From: an uncultured Acidovorax sp.
GTDB lineage: Bacteria; Pseudomonadota; Gammaproteobacteria; Burkholderiales; Burkholderiaceae_C
Reading direction: 5' to 3'
DNA length: 64,000 nt
Assembly (NCBI GenBank): GCA_913774955.1
Contig: CAJYKV010000015.1
Location: 186,001 to 250,000, forward strand
A model generated the notes under the pieces. The model worked only from the letters and a program-made list of their open reading frames with translations, made no database searches and had not been told where the DNA came from. A program made the position numbers and the translations under genes. Shown one piece after another: positions 36,505 through 45,826 of the stretch. Numbering within the stretch: position 1 is the stretch's first letter; each line of letters begins with the position of its first letter.

Positions 36505-37497
36505 TCAGCGCGCCTGCAGCACGGCGTCGATCAACTGCCGGCCGTACTTGTCGGCGAACATCTGCTGCGTGGGCTCGGCCACCAGCTTGCGGAACGGCTC
36601 GGGATCGACGTTCTCCTCCACCTGCATGCCCTGCGAGCGCAGGAAGGCGATGTCGCCGGCCTCGCTCTTTTTGATCAGGTCGCGCTGGAACGTGGCCGCC
36701 GCGCGGGCCGCGTCGATCAGCGCCTGCTGCTGCTCGGGCTTGAGCGCCGCGAACTTCGCCTTGTTCATCACCACCGGCATGGCGGTGTAGGCGTGGCGCG
36801 TGAGGGACATGTGCTTCTGCACCTCGTAGAGCTTGTTGTTGCGCACGATGTTGACGGGGTTCTCCTGCCCGTCCACGGCCTTGTTCTCCAGCGCGGTGAA
36901 CACCTCCGCCAGCGGCATGGGCGTGGGCGTGGCGCCCAGGATCTGGAAGGCCTTGATGTGCGCCGGGTTCGGCGTGGTGCGGATCTTCAGGCCCTTCACG
37001 TCGTCGGGCACGCGCACCGCGCGGCGCGAGTTGGTGAGGCTGCGGAATCCCACCTCCCAGTACGCCAGGCCCTTCATGCCATGGCCTTCCAGCTCGTCGA
37101 GCAGGCCGCGGCCGATGGGGCCGTCCAGCACCTTGTAGGCGTGCTCGGTGCTGGTGAAGAGGTAGGGCAGATCCAGCACGTTCATGCGGCCGACCATGCC
37201 GGTGTAGTAGGGCGTTCCCGAGGTCGCCAGATCGATCGTGCCGCCGCGCACCGCGCCGATCACGGTGTTGTCGTTGCCCAGCGCGCTGGAGCCGTAGACC
37301 TGCACTTCGATCTGGCCGTTGGTGCGTGCCTTGACCTGCCGGGCGAACTCCAGCGCCGCCAGGTGCTGGGTTTCGGTCTCGGCGCCCGAATGCGCCATGC
37401 GCAGTTTCGTGGCCTGCGCCTGCGCCGGGGCGGCGGCGGCCAGCAGCGCCGCGGCGGCGCAGCCTGCCAGCGTGCGGAGGAAATGGTGTCGTTGCAT
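36505..37497 (-). CDS. TRAP transporter substrate-binding protein (DctP), second copy
   Basis: 330 residues with a signal peptide ending PAQAQA. The DctP pattern is clear: KLRMAHSGAETETQHLAALEFARQVKARTNGQIEVQVYGSSALG, VRGGTIDLATSG, DVKGLKIRTTPNPAHIKAFQILGATPTPMPLAEVFTALENKAVDGQENPV. The conserved Arg (KIRTT) that binds the ligand carboxylate is present. It resembles the receptor at 40328 throughout, so the cluster has two receptors for one DctQ/DctM membrane unit. Confidence 0.94.
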   Translation of the reverse strand: MQRHHFLRTLAGCAAAALLAAAAPAQAQATKLRMAHSGAETETQHLAALEFARQVKARTNGQIEVQVYGSSALGNDNTVIGAVRGGTIDLATSGTPYYTGMVGRMNVLDLPYLFTSTEHAYKVLDGPIGRGLLDELEGHGMKGLAYWEVGFRSLTNSRRAVRVPDDVKGLKIRTTPNPAHIKAFQILGATPTPMPLAEVFTALENKAVDGQENPVNIVRNNKLYEVQKHMSLTRHAYTAMPVVMNKAKFAALKPEQQQALIDAARAAATFQRDLIKKSEAGDIAFLRSQGMQVEENVDPEPFRKLVAEPTQQMFADKYGRQLIDAVLQAR

Positions 37498-37538
37498 GCG
37501 TGTCTCCTGGTCTTGTGGTGGGGGGCCTGTGCGGCGGG

Positions 37539-38480
37539 TCAGGCGATCCAGAGGTAGGACGAATCGGGTTCGCGCAGCGTGGCGATTTCCTGCTCGAAGG
37601 CGAAGGTGTCCAGGTTCAGGCGGCGCACCTTCTCGTCCTGGAACGAGATGTAGGCGGCGCGCTCCTTCGGGTGGAACGACAGCGCCAGCGGGTTGGCCGG
37701 CAGCTCGACGCAGCGCTGCTCCTGCAGGTCGGTGCCGAACACCGACAGGCTCTGCTCGCCCGAATTGGTGGTGAGCAGCCGGTCCTGCCCGTCGCTGCCC
37801 ACATAGCGGTAGACGCGGTTGGGATCGCGCCGGGTCTTGCCCGAGGCCACCACCGCCATGCGCGCCGTGTCGATGGCCACCAGCGTGTCGTCGCCCCGGT
37901 TGGCCACGTAGAGCAGCGATTCGTCGGCCGACAGCACGTTGCCCTCCGGCACCGGGCCGGGCACCACGGCCACGGGCGGGAAGGTCGGGTCGTTGGGCCG
38001 GATCTTGGTGACGGTGTTCGACAGCAGGTTCAGCGCATAGGCCGTCTCGGCGTCGCGCGTCAGCGCGAACAGGTGCGTCTTGTAGCCGCCCGAAGGCACG
38101 GCCAGGTCCGGCACCTGCCGCGCCAGCGGGTCGGAGAAGCGCAGCAGCACGTTGTGCGCCTCGGACATGGCGAAGAGCCGGCCCTGGCCGTCCACCGCCA
38201 GTCCGTGGGGGCGGTAGTAGGGCCAGAGGTTCAGCGTCTTCACGTGCTCGCGGCGCTGCAGGTCGATCACGAACACCGAGTGCCCGCCCTCGTCGCCGAG
38301 GTGGCTGGCAGTCTCGATGCCATAGTGCCCGACGTAGGCGAGCTGCCGCACCGGATCGACGACGAACTCGTGCGGGAAGTTGGGGACCACGATGTGCTTC
38401 TCGGCGCGGCCGCTGGCCGCGTCGTAGAAGCTGAACGTGTGGGCGCATTTCTGCACCAGCAGGAGGGTTTCGCGGGTCAT
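37539..38480 (-). CDS. YncE-like beta-propeller protein, paralogue of the 26261 gene
   Basis: 313 residues. It shares the start LLLVQKCAHTFSFYD, the motif FPHEFVVDP, LAYVGHYGIET and the GGYKTHLFALTRDAETAYALNLLSNTVTKIRP region with the protein at 26261-27208. Propeller blades repeat through the length. No signal peptide is visible. It lies between the DctM gene and the second DctP gene. Two copies next to two different sugar-type transporters suggest a shared step in both routes. Confidence 0.82.
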   Translation of the reverse strand: MTRETLLLVQKCAHTFSFYDAASGRAEKHIVVPNFPHEFVVDPVRQLAYVGHYGIETASHLGDEGGHSVFVIDLQRREHVKTLNLWPYYRPHGLAVDGQGRLFAMSEAHNVLLRFSDPLARQVPDLAVPSGGYKTHLFALTRDAETAYALNLLSNTVTKIRPNDPTFPPVAVVPGPVPEGNVLSADESLLYVANRGDDTLVAIDTARMAVVASGKTRRDPNRVYRYVGSDGQDRLLTTNSGEQSLSVFGTDLQEQRCVELPANPLALSFHPKERAAYISFQDEKVRRLNLDTFAFEQEIATLREPDSSYLWIA

Positions 38481-38501
38481 GGGGAAAAGCCTTTTTTCGG
38501 A

Positions 38502-39779
38502 TCAGCGGAACCAGCTCGCCGGCACCGTGATGAGCTGCGGGAACAGCACGAAGAGGAACATCAGGATGGTCTGCGCCAGCAGGAAGGGCCAGACGCCCTT
38601 GATGACGTCGTCCAGCCGCGCCTTGGCCACGCCGGCCACCACGTTCAGGACCGTGCCGACGGGCGGCGTGAGCAGACCGATGGCGTTGTTCATGATGAAC
38701 ATCACGCCGAAATAGATCGGGTCGATGCCCGCCTGCTTGATCACCGGCATCAGGATGGGCGTGAGGATCAGCACCGTCGGCATCAGGTCCAGCGCCGTGC
38801 CCACCACGATCACCAGGATCATGATGACGAACATCAGCAGCACCTTGTTGTCCATGAAGGGCTGCAGCAGCGCCGTGGCCTGCGAGGGGATGTCCGCGAT
38901 GGTGATGAGCCAGGCCGACACCAGGGCGGCGGCCACCAGGAACATCACGGTGCTGGAGGTCTTGGCCGCCACCAGCATCAGGTGCGGGATCTGCCGTGGC
39001 TTGAGCTCGCGATAGACGAAGAGGCCCGCCAGCAGCGCATAGACCACGGCCACCACGGCGGCCTCGGTCGGCGTGAAGATGCCGAACTTCATGCCGCCGA
39101 TGATCACCCCCGGGAGGATCAGCGCCCAGACGCCGTCGTAGAGCGCCCGCGCCAGCACGCGCGCGTCGAAGGGCCGGCCCGGCGCCACGTTCTCCTTCTT
39201 CGCGCACAGCCACCAGGTGAAGGCCAGGGCCAGCGCCATCATGATCCCGGGGAAGATGCCCGCCAGGAACAGCTTGGTGATGGACAGCTGCGCCGCCACC
39301 CCGAACACCACGATCGGGATCGAGGGCGGCACCACGGGCGCGATGATGCCCCCGGCGGCGATGAGGCCGGAGGCGCGCGGCACGTTGTAGCCGGCGTTGC
39401 GCATCATCGGGATCAGCAGGGCCGCCACGGCGGCGGTGTCGGCCACGGCCGAGCCCGAGATGCTGGCCACGATCAGGCAGGCCAGGATGGCCACGTAGCC
39501 CAGGCCGCCGCGCACGTGGCCCACCAGGGCCTCGGCCACCGAGACGATGCGGCGCGACAGGCCGCCGGCGTTCATCAGCTCGCCGGCCAGCATGAAGAAG
39601 GGCACGGCCATCAGCGGATAGTTGTTCACGCCCTCGAGCAGGTTCTGCGCGAGGATCTGCGTGTCGAAATTGCCCAGGTGGACCATCAGCGCCACGCCGC
39701 AGGCCAGCAGCGAGAACGCGATGGGCATGCCCAGGGCCATGCTGCCCAGCAGCGCGATGAGGAAGACGGCGATCGTCAT
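38502..39779 (-). CDS. TRAP transporter large membrane subunit (DctM)
   Basis: 425 residues, about 12 membrane segments (begins MTIAVFLIALLGSMALGMPIAFSLL). Conserved DctM features include AVPFFMLAGELMNAGGLSRRIV, ASISGSAVADTAAVAALLIPMM and LTPPVGTVLNV. It is the sodium-coupled translocation subunit and works with DctQ (39805) and a DctP receptor. Confidence 0.95.
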   Translation of the reverse strand: MTIAVFLIALLGSMALGMPIAFSLLACGVALMVHLGNFDTQILAQNLLEGVNNYPLMAVPFFMLAGELMNAGGLSRRIVSVAEALVGHVRGGLGYVAILACLIVASISGSAVADTAAVAALLIPMMRNAGYNVPRASGLIAAGGIIAPVVPPSIPIVVFGVAAQLSITKLFLAGIFPGIMMALALAFTWWLCAKKENVAPGRPFDARVLARALYDGVWALILPGVIIGGMKFGIFTPTEAAVVAVVYALLAGLFVYRELKPRQIPHLMLVAAKTSSTVMFLVAAALVSAWLITIADIPSQATALLQPFMDNKVLLMFVIMILVIVVGTALDLMPTVLILTPILMPVIKQAGIDPIYFGVMFIMNNAIGLLTPPVGTVLNVVAGVAKARLDDVIKGVWPFLLAQTILMFLFVLFPQLITVPASWFR

Positions 39780-39804
39780 GGGATGTTCCTTCCGTGTGCT
39801 TCCG

Positions 39805-40308
39805 TCATTCGCCGGCGCTCACGGAGCGGGGCACCAGCTCCTCGCGCGGCATGCGGCCCGTCGCCTGGCGCCACAGCGAATGCGCCAGCAGCAGGGCCAT
39901 GCCCACGCTGCTGATGAGCAGGCAGAGGAACACCAGCCCGAGCGGCACGCCGGTGACGGGCGCGGCGTTGTCCATGCCGATCACCACCTGCGCCCAGGTG
40001 CCGTGCGCCAGCAGCACGCAGCAGGCCAGCGTGAGCGCGTCCGAAAGAAAGCGGCAGATGCGCTGGCCCCGCTCGCCCAGCCGGTCGATCAGGCTGGACA
40101 TGCCCAGGTGGGCGTTGTCCTTCATCACCACCAGCGCGCCGATCAGCGTGAGCCACATGAAGACGAAGCGCGACACCTCTTCGGAGAAGACGATGCCGGA
40201 GTTGAAGAAGTAGCGCAGTACGACGTTGCCGAACACCAGCACCACCATGACGGCGAGCAGCACGATCAACAGCCCTTCGGCCGCGCTCGTGACGAGGTTC
40301 TTTTTCAT
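39805..40308 (-). CDS. TRAP transporter small membrane subunit (DctQ)
   Basis: 167 residues from MKKNLVTSA, with four membrane segments. The DctQ mark NVVLRYFFNSGIVFSEEVSRFVFMWLTLIGA is present. It lies between the DctP gene at 40328 and the DctM gene, the normal dctPQM order on this strand. Confidence 0.94.
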   Translation of the reverse strand: MKKNLVTSAAEGLLIVLLAVMVVLVFGNVVLRYFFNSGIVFSEEVSRFVFMWLTLIGALVVMKDNAHLGMSSLIDRLGERGQRICRFLSDALTLACCVLLAHGTWAQVVIGMDNAAPVTGVPLGLVFLCLLISSVGMALLLAHSLWRQATGRMPREELVPRSVSAGE

Positions 40309-40327
40309 GTCGGAATCCCCCGTGCGG

Positions 40328-41323
40328 TCACTTGACCGCATCCACGGCGCTCAGCAGCTCGGGGCCGTTCTTGGCCACGAAGGACTGGCGCACCGCATCG
40401 CCCACGATGGCGCGGAAGGGCGCCGGATCGAAGGTCTCGATCACGTTCATGCCGTGCTTGCGCAGTTCCGCGACGATGCCCGGTTCGTTCTTCTGGTTGA
40501 GCCGGCGCTGGAACAGCTTGGCATCGTTGGCCGACGCCAGCAGCGCCTGCTGCAGCGCCGGGGCCAGGGCGTCGAACTTCTTCTTGTTCATGACCACCGG
40601 CATCGCCGTGAATGCATGGCGGCTCAGCGTGAGCTGCTTCTGCACCTCGTAGAACTTGGCCGCGTAGGTGATGTCCACCGGATGCTCCTGCGCATCCACC
40701 GCGCCCGACTCCAGCGCCTGGTACAGCTCGCCCAGCGGCATGGGAATGGGGTTGGCGCCCAGCAGCCGCCAGGCCTGGATGTGCGTGGGGTTGGGCGTGA
40801 CGCGGATCTTCAGGCCCTTGACGTCCTCGGGCTTGGTCACGGCACGGTTCTTGGTGGTGATGGAGCGGAAGCCCACTTCCCAGAACGCCAGCTGCTGCAG
40901 GTTGTGGGGTTCCAGCTCGCGCGCCAGGCGCTGGCCGACCTCGCCGTCCACCGTCGCGTAGGCGTGCGCGGGATCGCGGAACAGGAAGGGAATGTCCAGC
41001 ACGTCGAACTTGGACGACATGCCCGAGAAGTTGCCGCTGCCGGCCATCATCATGTCGATGGTGCCGCCGCGCACCGCGCCGATCACGGTGGAGTCGTTGC
41101 CGAGCTGGCTGCCGGGGAAGACCTGCACCTCCAGCTTGCCGCCGCTGCGTTCCTTGACGAGGCGCGCGAACTCCAGTGCCGCGAGGTGCTGCGATGCCGT
41201 CTCCGGCCCGGCATGGGCGAAGCGGATCTTGGTGGGCGGCGTCTGCGCCAGGGCCGGGGCGGCCACCGTGGCGCCCAGCGCCAGCGCGGCGAGCGCCGTC
41301 TTGAGAAAAGCGAGTCGTTTCAT
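40328..41323 (-). CDS. TRAP transporter substrate-binding protein (DctP)
   Basis: 331 residues from MKRLAFLKTALA, with a signal peptide ending PALAQ. DctP features: KIRFAHAGPETASQHLAALEFARLVKERSGGKLEVQVFPGSQLG, VRGGTIDMMMAG, DVKGLKIRVTPNPTHIQAWRLLGANPIPMPLGELYQALESGAVDAQEHPV. It is the first copy, directly ahead of dctQ and dctM, and probably binds a sugar acid, as other genes of this run are sugar-acid enzymes. Confidence 0.95.
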   Translation of the reverse strand: MKRLAFLKTALAALALGATVAAPALAQTPPTKIRFAHAGPETASQHLAALEFARLVKERSGGKLEVQVFPGSQLGNDSTVIGAVRGGTIDMMMAGSGNFSGMSSKFDVLDIPFLFRDPAHAYATVDGEVGQRLARELEPHNLQQLAFWEVGFRSITTKNRAVTKPEDVKGLKIRVTPNPTHIQAWRLLGANPIPMPLGELYQALESGAVDAQEHPVDITYAAKFYEVQKQLTLSRHAFTAMPVVMNKKKFDALAPALQQALLASANDAKLFQRRLNQKNEPGIVAELRKHGMNVIETFDPAPFRAIVGDAVRQSFVAKNGPELLSAVDAVK

Positions 41324-41441
41324 GGTTGTCTCCGTTGTTGTCGTGGTTGTCATCGCCAGGAAAACGGGACCCGCGCGCGAGGCAGCTGCCGCATGCAGGC
41401 AGCTCCTTGCGGGCGTCGCGGGGCCGGGGGGCGGCGGGCGC

Positions 41442-42371
41442 TCAGCGTGCCCAGCGCAGCACCAGCGGATCGAGCCGGCGTGCGATGCCGATCAGCTCGC
41501 GGCGGGTTTCCGGGTGCATGGGCGGCCAGGGCGCGCGCGGCGCGTCGCAGGCGATCACTCCGCCTTCCTTCATGAGGGCCTTGGCCGCGAGGAAGCCCGC
41601 CTGCCGGTTCTCGTGGTTGATGAGCGGCAGCCAGCGCTGGTACTGGGCGAAGGCCGCGTCCCGGTCGCCTGCGCGGTGCGCTTCGAGGATGGGCCGGATG
41701 CCGTCGGCGAAGCCGCCGCCCGTCATCGCGCCGGTGGCGCCGGCCTCCAGGTCGGCCAGCAGGGTGATGGCCTCTTCGCCGTCCCAGGGGCCTTCGATGG
41801 CCTCGCCGCCCAGGGCGATGAGTTCGCGCAGCTTGTTCGCGGCGCCGGCCGTCTCCATCTTGAAGTAGCTGACCTGCTCGATCTCGCGGGCCATCTTCGC
41901 CAGCAGGGCCGGCGGCAGCGGCGTGCCGGCGGCGGGCGCGTCCTGGACCATGATGGGGATGCCGATCGCGTCGGACACGCCCTGGTAGAACGACTGGACG
42001 GCCGCCTCGCCGAAGCGGAAGGTGGCGCCGTGGTAGGGCGGCATCACCATCACCATGGCCGCGCCCATGTCCTGCGCGCGGCGGCTGCGCTCGGCGCACA
42101 CCTTCGTGCTGGTGTGGGTGGTGGTCACGATCACCGGCACGCGGCCGGCGACGTGCTCCAGCGCCGTGCGCGTGAGCAGCTCGCGCTCGTCATCGGCGAT
42201 CAGGAACTGCTCGGAGAAGTTGGCCAGGATGCACAGGCCATCGACGCCGGAGTCGATCATGAAGTCCAGGCAGCGCTTCTGGCTGGCCAGGTCCAGCGTG
42301 CCGTCTTCGTGGAAGGTGGTGGGCACGACCGGGAAGATGCCGCGGAAGCGCGGCTGGGAAAGACCGGGCAT
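41442..42371 (-). CDS. DapA-family keto-deoxy sugar-acid lyase/dehydratase
   Basis: 309 residues in the DHDPS/NAL fold. The Schiff-base lysine is K171 in SYFKMETAGAANK. The usual GTTGE-type site reads ILANFSEQF, and the segment that normally holds the catalytic Tyr (IYNVP) is VQDAPAAGT, so that Tyr is missing. This variant recalls L-2-keto-3-deoxyarabonate dehydratase-type members (family knowledge). It follows the sugar-acid dehydratase gene by eight bases, so it should act on that enzyme's 2-keto-3-deoxy product. Confidence 0.83.
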   Translation of the reverse strand: MPGLSQPRFRGIFPVVPTTFHEDGTLDLASQKRCLDFMIDSGVDGLCILANFSEQFLIADDERELLTRTALEHVAGRVPVIVTTTHTSTKVCAERSRRAQDMGAAMVMVMPPYHGATFRFGEAAVQSFYQGVSDAIGIPIMVQDAPAAGTPLPPALLAKMAREIEQVSYFKMETAGAANKLRELIALGGEAIEGPWDGEEAITLLADLEAGATGAMTGGGFADGIRPILEAHRAGDRDAAFAQYQRWLPLINHENRQAGFLAAKALMKEGGVIACDAPRAPWPPMHPETRRELIGIARRLDPLVLRWAR

Positions 42372-42379
42372 GGCGCGCC

Positions 42380-43552
42380 TCACTCCGTGATCTGGAACTG
42401 GTCCAGGTACTCGGTCTTGAGCGCGAGGCCCAGGCCGGGCACGTCGTCCCGCAACTGCAGGAAGCCGTTCTCCGCGATCGGCTCGCCGTCGAAGATGTAC
42501 CAGAACAGCTCGTTGCCCACTTCCACGTCGTGGATGGGGAAGTACTCCGCCATCGGCGAAGCCAGCGTGCTCATGGTCAGGTGGTAGTTGTGCATCTGGC
42601 CGGCGTGCGGGATCACCGGCACGCTGTAGGCCTCGCACAGCGCATTGATCTTGTGCGCCGCGGTGATGCCGCCCACGCGGTTGGTGTCGTACTGCACGAC
42701 CGAGACGGCCTTCTTGTCCAGCAGCTGCTTGAAGCCGTAGAGGCTGAATTCATGCTCGCCGCCCGAGATCGGAATGCTGGTGAGCTGGTTCAGCTCGGCA
42801 TAGCCGTCGATGTCGTCGGCGATCACCGGCTCCTCCAGCCAGCGGGGCTCGAACTTCTCCAGCTTCGGCAGGATGCGCTTGGCGTATTCCAGGTTCCAGC
42901 CCATGTAGCACTCGAGCATCAGGTCGGTGTCGTAGCCGATCACTTCGCGGACCGCCTCGACCGATTTGAGGTTCTCCTTCACGCCTTCCTGCAGGTGCGC
43001 CGGGCCGTAGCCGAAGCGCATCTTGAAGGCCTTGAAGCCCTGGTCCAGGAACTTCTGCGCCTCGTCCTGCATTTCCTTCAGGTCGGTGCGGTAGAGCTTG
43101 CTGTAGTAGCAGGGGATCTTTTCCTTGGTGCGGCCGCCCAGCAGCTTGAACACGGGCTTGCCCACGCTCTTGCCCAGGATGTCCCAGATCGCCAGATCGA
43201 CGGCCGAGATCGCCGCCATGGTCACGCCCTTGCGGCCCCAGGCATGGGTGGCGCGGTACATGCGCTGCCACAGGTATTCGTAGTCCCACGGGTCCTGGCC
43301 GATGACCAGGGGGGCGAGGTACTCGTCGATGATGGCCTTGGCGATGCGCGGCGCCAGCGCCACGTTGCCCAGGCCGATGATGCCGTCGTCGGTCTCGATC
43401 TCCACCACCGTCCACGAATGGAAGCGGAAGGTGGCCATGGTCTCCTTCTTCGAGTAGAGCAGGTCCATGGCGTTGGAGCAGAAGTTGCCCTGCGGCGGAA
43501 CGGTCTTGCCCTTCCAGTCATAGACGCGGGCGCGGACGGATTTGATCTTCAT
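42380..43552 (-). CDS. Enolase-superfamily sugar-acid dehydratase (L-rhamnonate dehydratase-like)
   Basis: 390 residues of the mandelate racemase subgroup. Visible elements are K177 and R179 in FKMRFGYGP, metal-ligand acids E214 (LMLECYMGW), E241 (WLEEPV) and E266 (SGGEHEF), and H316 in [12 protein letters not shown] as general base. The capping domain starts [17 protein letters not shown]. It dehydrates an aldonate to a 2-keto-3-deoxy acid, with Mg2+. The nearest named type is rhamnonate dehydratase-like, but related D- or L-aldonate dehydratases are possible. It lies next to the DapA-like gene. Confidence 0.85.
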   Translation of the reverse strand: MKIKSVRARVYDWKGKTVPPQGNFCSNAMDLLYSKKETMATFRFHSWTVVEIETDDGIIGLGNVALAPRIAKAIIDEYLAPLVIGQDPWDYEYLWQRMYRATHAWGRKGVTMAAISAVDLAIWDILGKSVGKPVFKLLGGRTKEKIPCYYSKLYRTDLKEMQDEAQKFLDQGFKAFKMRFGYGPAHLQEGVKENLKSVEAVREVIGYDTDLMLECYMGWNLEYAKRILPKLEKFEPRWLEEPVIADDIDGYAELNQLTSIPISGGEHEFSLYGFKQLLDKKAVSVVQYDTNRVGGITAAHKINALCEAYSVPVIPHAGQMHNYHLTMSTLASPMAEYFPIHDVEVGNELFWYIFDGEPIAENGFLQLRDDVPGLGLALKTEYLDQFQITE

Positions 43553-43674
43553 GGTTGTGGTCTCCTGGGTGATTCGGTGGGGGATGGCGGCGGTGCAGGC
43601 ACGGCCTCTCCCCGCGCCGCGCATGCGCGGACGTTGTCGTCGGTGGGGGAGGGGCTGCCTGCCGGCAGCGGTGG

Positions 43675-44730
43675 TCAGGCGGGGGCGGCGGCGTGGCCCT
43701 GCCGCTGCGCGGCGCCCATGCGGCAGGCGATCAGGAAGGCCTGCCACGTCGCCTCCACGCTGGCCTTGCCCTGGCCCGCGATGTCGTAGGCCGTGCCGTG
43801 GGCCGGCGTGGTGATGGGGATGGGCAGGCCGCCCTGCACGGTCACGCCGCGCGAGAAGCCGAGCAGCTTGATGGCGATCTGGCCCTGGTCGTGGTACATG
43901 GTCACGATGGCCTGGTACTCGCCGGCCTGGGCCTTCAGGAAGATGGTGTCGGCCGGGAACGGGCCGTGGAACGGCGCGGGCGTCGGCCACTCGCGGGCCT
44001 GCAGCGCCTGCACCGCCGGGGCGATGATGTCCACCTCCTCGCGGCCGCAGGTGCCGCCGTCGCCGCCGTGCGGGTTGAGCGCGGCGATGGCCACCTTGGG
44101 TTCGGCGACGCCGCTGGCGCGCAGCGAGCGGTAGATCAGCTCGGCCGCCTGTTCGATGCGCTCCACGCTCAGGTACTGCGTCACGTCCTTGAGGGGTACA
44201 TGCGAGGAGATGCGCGAGGTCCACAGCCCGCCCAGCGTGTTGAACTCGCAGAAGTAGTTCTGCACGCCGAGGTACTCGGCGAAGTGGTGCAGCTCGTCCT
44301 CGTGGCGCATGCCGCCCAGCTTCATGGCCTGCTTGTTGAGCGGCGCGAAGCAGATCGCATCGATTTCGCCGGCCTGGGCCGCGTCCATGCAGAGGTCGAG
44401 CACCTGGAGCACCGAGCGGCCCCCCGCCGCTTCGGCGCGGCTGCGGTGCACGTCGGCCTGCGCCACCGTGTCCATGCGCAGGAAGGCCGGCCGCGAAGTG
44501 CCGGAGCGCTCGCGCACTTCGGCCAGCGATGCGACGGCCTCGGTGCCGACCTGCACACCGGCGATGCGCTGGCCTTCTTCCCACAGCCAGGGGTCGCCCG
44601 CCAGCACGATGTTGGCGTGCGCGGTGGCCTCGGGCCGGGCCAGCAGGCGGGCGATGAGTTCGGGGCCGATGCCGGCGGGGTCGCCGAGCGTGAGGGCCAC
44701 CACGGGCAGGGGAAGGTTCGAAGTTGTCAT
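43675..44730 (-). CDS. PdxA-family dehydrogenase (PdxA2-like)
   Basis: 351 residues. Family marks include [103 protein letters not shown], with metal-ligand histidines in the last two. PdxA itself makes vitamin B6; the PdxA2 group oxidises 4-phospho-threonate/erythronate or related acids in sugar-acid clusters. The setting here favours a catabolic PdxA2 role. It lies one base before the Bug receptor gene's stop. Confidence 0.88.
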   Translation of the reverse strand: MTTSNLPLPVVALTLGDPAGIGPELIARLLARPEATAHANIVLAGDPWLWEEGQRIAGVQVGTEAVASLAEVRERSGTSRPAFLRMDTVAQADVHRSRAEAAGGRSVLQVLDLCMDAAQAGEIDAICFAPLNKQAMKLGGMRHEDELHHFAEYLGVQNYFCEFNTLGGLWTSRISSHVPLKDVTQYLSVERIEQAAELIYRSLRASGVAEPKVAIAALNPHGGDGGTCGREEVDIIAPAVQALQAREWPTPAPFHGPFPADTIFLKAQAGEYQAIVTMYHDQGQIAIKLLGFSRGVTVQGGLPIPITTPAHGTAYDIAGQGKASVEATWQAFLIACRMGAAQRQGHAAAPA

Positions 44731-44731
44731 G

Positions 44732-45697
44732 TCAGTCGATGCGGATGTCGTTCTTGCGGATGAGTTGGCCGTAGCGCTGGTATTCGGCGGTGTGGAAGGC
44801 GATGAAGTCGGCCTGGGTCATCGGCTTCAGTTCCGCGCCCACGGCGCCCAGCCGGGTCTGGGTCTCGGGCATGGCCAGGACCTGGTTCACCGCCTCGTTG
44901 ACGCGCTGCTGCACCGCCTTGGGCGTCGCCGCGGGCATGTAGATGCCGTACCAGGCGTTGATGTCCACCTGCGGCAGGCCGACTTCGGCCATGGTGGGCA
45001 CCTGCGGCAGCTGCGCGTTGCGCAGCGGGGTGGTGACGGCCAGGGCGCGCATCTTGCCGTTCTTGATCTGGCCGATCACCGAGGGCATGGTGTCGAAGCT
45101 CATCTGCACCTGCCCGCCCACCAGGTCCACCAGGGCGGCGCTGCTGCCCTTGTAGGGCACATGGGTGAGCTGGATGCCCGCCGCGTCCTGGAAGGTGACG
45201 GCGGCGATGTGCTGCGTGCTGCCGGTGCCGCTGCTGGCGTAGTTGATGCGCCCGGGTTCCTTCTTCGCCAGCGCGACCAGCTCCTTCACCGACTGGGCGG
45301 GCAGGCCGTTGGTGACTACCAGCACGTTGGGCACGGCGCCCACGTAGGCCACCGGCACCAGGTCCTTGTTGCTGTCGTAGCCCAGCTTGAGCAGGTGCGG
45401 CGCGATGGCATGCGCGGTGACCACGCCCATCAGCAGCGTGTGGCCGTCGGTGGATTTGGCGGCGCTGTCGGCCGCCAGGGTGTTCGAGGCGCCGGGGCGG
45501 TTCTCGACCACCACGGGCTGCTTGAGCAGCGGCCCGAGCCGGTCGGCCACGGCGCGCGCCATGGCGTCGGTGCCGCCGCCGGCGGACGAACCCACCAGGA
45601 TGCGGACGGGGCGCGAGGGCCACTCCTGGGCGTGGGCAGCCCATGGTGAGAGCAGGGCGGCCAGGGCCAGCCCGATCAGGGGGGTGCGTCGAAGCAT
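44732..45697 (-). CDS. Bug/TctC-family periplasmic substrate-binding receptor
   Basis: 321 residues from MLRRTPLIGLAL, with AAGGAGAC upstream and a signal peptide ending AAHAQ. Bug marks: WPSRPVRILVGSSAGGGTDAMARAVAD, PVVVENRPGASNTLAAD, THVPYKGSSAALVDLVGGQVQMSFDTMPS and AWYGIYMPAATP. It is the first gene of the run 45697-34615 and diverges from a LysR gene at 45827. It may detect or import a carboxylated compound for this pathway, next to a TRAP system with a similar job. Confidence 0.92.
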   Translation of the reverse strand: MLRRTPLIGLALAALLSPWAAHAQEWPSRPVRILVGSSAGGGTDAMARAVADRLGPLLKQPVVVENRPGASNTLAADSAAKSTDGHTLLMGVVTAHAIAPHLLKLGYDSNKDLVPVAYVGAVPNVLVVTNGLPAQSVKELVALAKKEPGRINYASSGTGSTQHIAAVTFQDAAGIQLTHVPYKGSSAALVDLVGGQVQMSFDTMPSVIGQIKNGKMRALAVTTPLRNAQLPQVPTMAEVGLPQVDINAWYGIYMPAATPKAVQQRVNEAVNQVLAMPETQTRLGAVGAELKPMTQADFIAFHTAEYQRYGQLIRKNDIRID

Positions 45698-45826
45698 GTC
45701 TTGTCTCCTTGGAATCACGATGCCTTTTTTCGTGCAAGCGGCATTCATGGATGAGCATCCTAGGCGCGGGGTTTGTTTCCGTAAAATGAAATGAAATGAT
45801 GAATTGATTGCCCAGGGTTATCAAAG

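Noticed and set aside
36505-39213. A 902-residue protein spanning several genes
   Set aside because: Only its C-terminal 330 residues (the DctP receptor) are real; the rest is out-of-frame reading of the beta-propeller and DctM genes.
45785-45799. ATGAA tandem repeat as a regulatory element
   Set aside because: Three short copies in an AT-rich promoter region are not enough to support a binding site.
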